DNA of 10,293 bases from Ochromonadaceae sp. CCMP2298. Its lineage: Eukaryota > Sar > Synurophyceae > Ochromonadales > Ochromonadaceae. The notes under the pieces are model-generated. The model was not told the origin of the DNA. It saw nothing but the letters and a program-made list of their open reading frames with translations, and did no database searches. The position numbers and the translations under genes were made by a program. The stretch is taken from positions 1 through 10,293 of the forward strand of contig MU634769.1 in assembly GCA_026770595.1 (NCBI GenBank). Direction: 5' to 3'. Below are positions 8,601 to 10,293 of this stretch, one piece after another. How positions within the stretch are numbered: the stretch's first letter is position 1; each line of letters begins with the position of its first letter.

Positions 8601-10047
8601 GTTCAATAGGGAGCAGGTGCAGGAGCAAGAGCAGGAGCAGGAGCAAGAGCAGGAGCAGGAGAAAGAGAAGGAGAAGGAGGAGGAGAAGATCGACGCCATT
8701 GAGGAGGAGGAGTTCATCAAACAGAAGTACGCACGAGACGACGAGGAGCCCCAGCCCTGGGACGTGGAGAAACTCGCGCACCCGCCCCACACCGCCCAGG
8801 AGCTAGGCTTCTACCCGCTGTCCAAGTTCGCTCTCTTCAAGGCGCAGGCGCGCGAGAGGGACACCCTGTCCTTCCCGGAGTTCCTTTGGATGTCTCGCAA
8901 CCACTACTGCCAGCAGTGGACGGCCAAGGGCTCGCTGAGGCGTCTGAAGAACGTGGTGGCGGTGATGGAGTGGCAGCCCTCCCAGAAGGCGGAACAGAGG
9001 GGGCAGGAGACAGGCCTGGCGGGGGGGCAGTTCACGCTCGAGCAGGAGAGTTTGCTGATCCGCTGCTTCGGCCTGTTCAACGCGAACGACGATGGCAACC
9101 TGACTCTGGAGGATATCAAGCACGTAAGTGGGAGAGAGAGGATATATGTATATAGAGAGGGAGAGAGGGTGGATGGCTCTCGATGTGATACTTACTGTTT
9201 CTGCTAGTTGATGACATTCTTCCGTCCTTCCCTCCCTTGCTTATTGTGGCCCTCTCCCTACCCCCTCCCCCAGGCTGTGGATATGCTGGGCGTGGAGAAC
9301 CTCTCTGCTGAAGACGTGTACGCCACCTACAGAGACTCCATCGCACAGAGGGGCGGGTTCTCCTATGCGGTGTTCAAGGAGATGGTGCGGGACGTGGCGA
9401 TGCAGTTCAGACGACTGGAGGGCAAGTACTACGTGCTGCTGAGTCTGCAGGAGGCAGAGCACTTCCGCGCTGTGCTGCATGCGCGCAGGGGCAGGGCGCT
9501 GCTGCCCTCGGAGGAGCAGGCAGACAACCCGGCAACCGCGGCGCTGTGGGTGCTGGGCGACTACGGGGTGACTCTGCTGGCCGCGTCGCACAGACATGTG
9601 GGGGCGCACCAATCGCAGCACAGCGCCATGGTCTCATCAATGCGCTTCGCCAACTCCGACACGCACTTCCGACCCACCGGGCTGACCGTGCTGCTGCGCG
9701 TGCTGGAGGACGACGCCTGCGAGAGTCGGGAGAAGTGGTGGACGGAGGTGCGCTGCTGCAGGAGGCGCAGGCAGGTAGCACTGGATGGGAAGGTGCCCCT
9801 GCTGACGGTCTTCAACACCGGGAACGAGTTCCAGTTTATGGAGTACAAGGCGGCAGTGCATAGGGTGCAGGTGGGGCTGTCGGACAAGGGGATGCTGATC
9901 TACGACGCGTTCAGGGCATTCAATTCGTCCAATAGCGGCCTGATCAGCTGCAGCGAGCTGTACGGCGGCCTGGACTACCTGGGCATCCCCTTCACGCCCG
10001 AGCAGGTGTACGACCTGATGGCCAAGATATGCGTGGACACTGAAGTG
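1..10047 (+). CDS. Giant DUF3638/DUF3645 family protein with SF2-helicase-like core and C-terminal EF-hand-like loops; join(1..9123,9274..10047), partial at both ends
   Basis: The two exons join in phase 0 to give 3299 residues. The frame has no stop from base 1, and the residues before the first in-frame ATG (136) look like conserved family sequence (VIPLPLP at about 15-21, CFW at 30-32). The real start therefore lies upstream, and a TTG at 109 is not a start. Order of parts: conserved N-terminal region, P-loop (MGAGKT 1931-1936), DEVD (2104-2107), DUF3645 block (about 2300-2345), second ATPase lobe (SGT 2509-2511, TTGMD 2642-2646, QGAFRMRGIGKGQ 2670-2682), Glu/Gln-rich tract, EF-hand-like loops. 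The family is recognised from memory of fungal and protist homologues; no search was run. From the motifs I infer an ATP-dependent helicase or translocase-like activity, but substrate and location are unknown. Automatic annotation sometimes calls relatives ubiquitinyl hydrolase; I see no deubiquitinase catalytic motif here. No signal peptide can be assessed because the N-terminus is missing. No frameshift or internal stop is present, so the gene looks functional. Confidence 0.9.
5653..6360 (+). other. DUF3638 region: P-loop and DEVD box (first ATPase lobe, residues about 1885-2120)
   Basis: The block starts with FEIDPRFLLFEF and a LLLRESQ segment, which leads into HQMIMGAGKTTVVGP (1927-1941). 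This is a Walker A/helicase motif I in which Lys1935 and Thr1936 would bind the ATP phosphates. Downstream is MDEVDMILHPLKSELNWPLG (2103-2122), a Walker B/motif II DExD-type box with Asp2104 and Glu2105 as the expected Mg-binding and catalytic residues. A STPSAVKS segment between them (about 2013-2020) resembles the Ia/Ib region of SF2 proteins. As I recall, fungal relatives usually read MGEGKS at the P-loop; here it is MGAGKT, closer to a standard helicase. Domain edges are estimates. Confidence 0.8.
6889..7035 (+). other. DUF3645 block (residues about 2297-2345)
   Basis: The segment RKLVAVPFVAKDVPSRASEF (2305-2324) followed by AHPDILTGLTILAYRYEGL (2325-2343) matches the short DUF3645 signature I know from this family, typically basic-hydrophobic-PF-AKD-P followed by SEF-HPD. 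It lies between the DEVD box and the second ATPase lobe. DUF3638 and DUF3645 normally occur together, so this supports the family call independently of the P-loop. Its biochemical role is unknown. Confidence 0.8.
7159..7236 (+). other. Basic linker with bipartite NLS-like pattern and a nine-G run
   Basis: Residues 2387-2412 contain KRR (2390-2392), KR (2397-2398) and KPKKK (2407-2411), separated by Gly, Ser and Pro. The segment sits between the DUF3645 block and the second lobe and looks like an unstructured insert. The DNA encoding Ala-Gly-Gly-Gly-Lys contains nine consecutive G (7179-7187). The spacing resembles a bipartite nuclear localisation signal, but basic linkers also arise by chance in GC-rich genes. 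Confidence 0.4.
7516..8085 (+). other. Second ATPase-lobe-like region with SF2-style motifs (residues about 2506-2695)
   Basis: The region opens with IGFSGTPSDILP (2506-2517), whose SGT resembles helicase motif III (SAT/TAT) in position after the DExD box. It continues with ALIDTGALITGMSN (2570-2583), VVFLDELDRQM (2601-2611), HTTGMDIK (2641-2648, motif V-like) and QGAFRMRGIGKGQ (2670-2682). The last has the Q-x3-R-x-R and Gly-rich character of motif VI; Arg2674 and Arg2676 are candidate arginine fingers. The blocks are strongly conserved in the family as I recall it. The helicase reading is inference from motif order and spacing. Confidence 0.65.
8611..8688 (+). repeat. Coding (GAGCAG)n/(GAGAAG)n tract giving a Glu-Gln/Glu-Lys stretch
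   Basis: Gln and Glu alternate from residue 2874 to 2887 and then pass into Glu-Lys alternation up to Lys2896. The codons are GAG with CAG or CAA, then GAG with AAA or AAG. The interspersed CAA and AAA make the hexanucleotide repeat imperfect. The segment would form a highly charged extended or coiled helix between the ATPase core and the C-terminal region. I recall similar EQ-rich tracts at this place in relatives, so the tract is probably ancestral in position and variable in length. Confidence 0.85.
9076..9114 (+). other. EF-hand-like loop 1 (NANDDGNLTLED, residues 3027-3038)
   Basis: The 12-residue loop has ligand positions Asn3027, Asn3029, Asp3031, Gly3032, hydrophobic Leu3034, Thr3035 and Asp3038, flanked by CFGLF and IKH|AVDML helices. 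Gly at position 6 and a hydrophobic residue at position 8 are canonical. Position 1 is Asn rather than Asp, and position 12 is Asp rather than Glu, which in known EF-hands weakens calcium binding or shifts preference toward magnesium. The exiting helix is split by intron 1. Confidence 0.75.
9124..9273 (+). other. Intron 1 (GT-AG, phase 0, 150 bp)
   Basis: The donor is CAC|GTAAGT at 9124 and the acceptor is CTCCCCCAG|GCT ending at 9273. Removing it joins LTLEDIKH to AVDMLGVENLS in frame and makes a continuous EF-hand helix. Without splicing, the frame reads 27 unrelated residues and stops at TAG 9205-9207. A branch-site candidate is CTTAT at 9240-9244, about 30 bases before the acceptor. The first part is GA- and TA-rich and the second part is pyrimidine-rich. 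Confidence 0.93.
9274..10047 (+). other. Exon B, C-terminal part (residues 3042-3299)
   Basis: This exon continues the giant protein after intron 1, in phase 0 at both ends. It completes the first EF-hand-like unit (AVDMLG, then GGFSYAVFKEM at 3068-3078) and carries a mixed alpha/beta-looking middle part including EKWW and CRRRR, which I recognise only as family C-terminal sequence. It ends with a second EF-hand-like loop and the first helix of its partner (EQVYDLMAKICVDTEV, 3284-3299). The codon bias is the same as in exon A. Because the last hand is cut off at its loop, coding sequence is expected to resume after intron 2, beyond the window. Confidence 0.88.
9922..9957 (+). other. EF-hand-like loop 2 (NSSNSGLISCSE, residues 3258-3269)
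   Basis: The loop has Asn3258, Ser3260, Ser3262, Gly3263, Ile3265, Ser3266 and Glu3269, preceded by YDAFRAF and followed by LYGGLDYLG, a standard EF-hand helix-loop-helix outline. The usual Asp residues at positions 1, 3 and 5 are replaced by Asn and Ser, leaving Glu at position 12 as the only acidic ligand. Calcium binding is therefore doubtful and the hand may be structural. A partner hand appears to start at 3284 and is cut by intron 2. Confidence 0.65.
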
Positions 10048-10107
10048 GTGAGTTACAGTGAGTAACAGTGAGTAACAGTGAGTAATAGTGAGTAACAGTG
10101 AGTAATA
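10048..10107 (+). repeat. Six tandem 10-bp units GTGAGT(T/A)A(C/T)A, each carrying a 5' splice-donor consensus
   Basis: Units start at 10048, 10058, 10068, 10078, 10088 and 10098. Unit 1 is GTGAGTTACA, units 2, 3 and 5 are GTGAGTAACA, and units 4 and 6 are GTGAGTAATA. Every unit begins with GTGAGT, a near-perfect U1 snRNA pairing site. The first copy is the one that leaves the coding frame cleanly. The array may have grown by slippage from the original donor. Confidence 0.9.
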
Positions 10108-10293
10108 GGGACAGTGGCAGTTGCGGGGGCAGTTGTGGCGGTGACAGTGGTGCCCGGTGTCTTCTTCCCCAAAATATGTGTGTTGTTTTCCATACCTTGG
10201 CAGTTCCTAACTTGCTCCTTCGTACCCCCCCTCCTCTCTGCCCTCTGGTCTCTGCCTCCCGCCTCCCGCTCCCTCCTCCCTCACCCCTTCCCG
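10048..10293 (+). other. Start of intron 2 (phase 0, incomplete)
   Basis: The donor is GAAGTG|GTGAGT at 10048. The following sequence has stops in frame (TAA 10063-10065), a tandem repeat, a G-rich stretch and then a pyrimidine-dominated tract from about 10203 to the end, with a CTAAC branch-site candidate at 10207-10211. No convincing acceptor lies inside the window. The alternative is that the gene ends here, unspliced, with V-S-Y-S-E and stop at 10065. I prefer the intron because an EF-hand would otherwise be broken and the donor is strong. Confidence 0.7.

Noticed and set aside
8620-8688. CRISPR-like or regulatory tandem repeat
   Set aside because: It is a short hexanucleotide repeat in frame inside a conserved coding region, without spacers.
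7525-8790. 421-codon open frame on the minus strand with a poly-Leu run
   Set aside because: The Leu run is simply the complement of the Glu-Gln/Glu-Lys repeat codons. A membrane segment there is an artefact of the repeat.
9208-9273. An independent gene starting at ATG 9211 or nearby, running into exon B
   Set aside because: Bases before 9274 translate to low-complexity intron sequence, and the frame is explained by splicing to exon A within an EF-hand helix.
1-10047. Deubiquitinase (ubiquitinyl hydrolase) function for the giant protein
   Set aside because: This label appears in automatic annotation of relatives, but I find no recognisable Cys-box/His-box or OTU-type catalytic motif, while the ATPase-like motifs are clear.
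10190-10203. CCTTGGCAG as the acceptor of intron 2
   Set aside because: The downstream frame gives a Leu/Pro/Ser-rich stretch with no EF-hand character, and the sequence continues as a pyrimidine tract after a CTAAC branch-like motif, so the intron most likely extends beyond the window.

Overview
The window is part of one very large protein-coding gene on the + strand of a eukaryotic nuclear genome. The evidence is a single conserved reading frame open from base 1 to about 9.1 kb, a consensus GT-AG intron (9124-9273) that restores the frame exactly, and a second consensus donor at 10048. Third codon positions are overwhelmingly G or C, and the introns have C-rich pyrimidine tracts. This fits a GC-rich unicellular eukaryote (protist or alga), but the sequence does not let me name the lineage. 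No bacterial-type operon, ribosome binding site, tRNA, rRNA, CRISPR array or mobile element is visible.

Layout: exon A (1-9123) enters from outside the window already in frame, then intron 1 (9124-9273, 150 bp), exon B (9274-10047), and the start of intron 2 (10048 to the window end). Joined, the exons encode 3299 residues, incomplete at both ends. I number residues from base 1. The protein belongs to the giant eukaryotic family carrying Pfam DUF3638 and DUF3645, whose biochemical function is not established as far as I know. A long conserved N-terminal part (about 1-1880) precedes a P-loop with MGAGKT (1931-1936), a DEVD box (2104-2107), the DUF3645 block (about 2300-2345), then SGT (2509-2511), TTGMD (2642-2646) and QGAFRMRGIGKGQ (2670-2682). 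These follow the order of superfamily-2-like helicase or translocase motifs. A Glu-Gln/Glu-Lys tract (2871-2896) and a C-terminal region with EF-hand-like loops (3027-3038 and 3258-3269) follow.

The most interesting points are the combination of an SF2-like ATPase core with EF-hand-like elements, both introns interrupting the EF-hand region, and an array of six 10-bp units each carrying a GTGAGT donor at the start of intron 2. The long open frames on the opposite strand and in other forward frames are composition-driven shadows and are not annotated.
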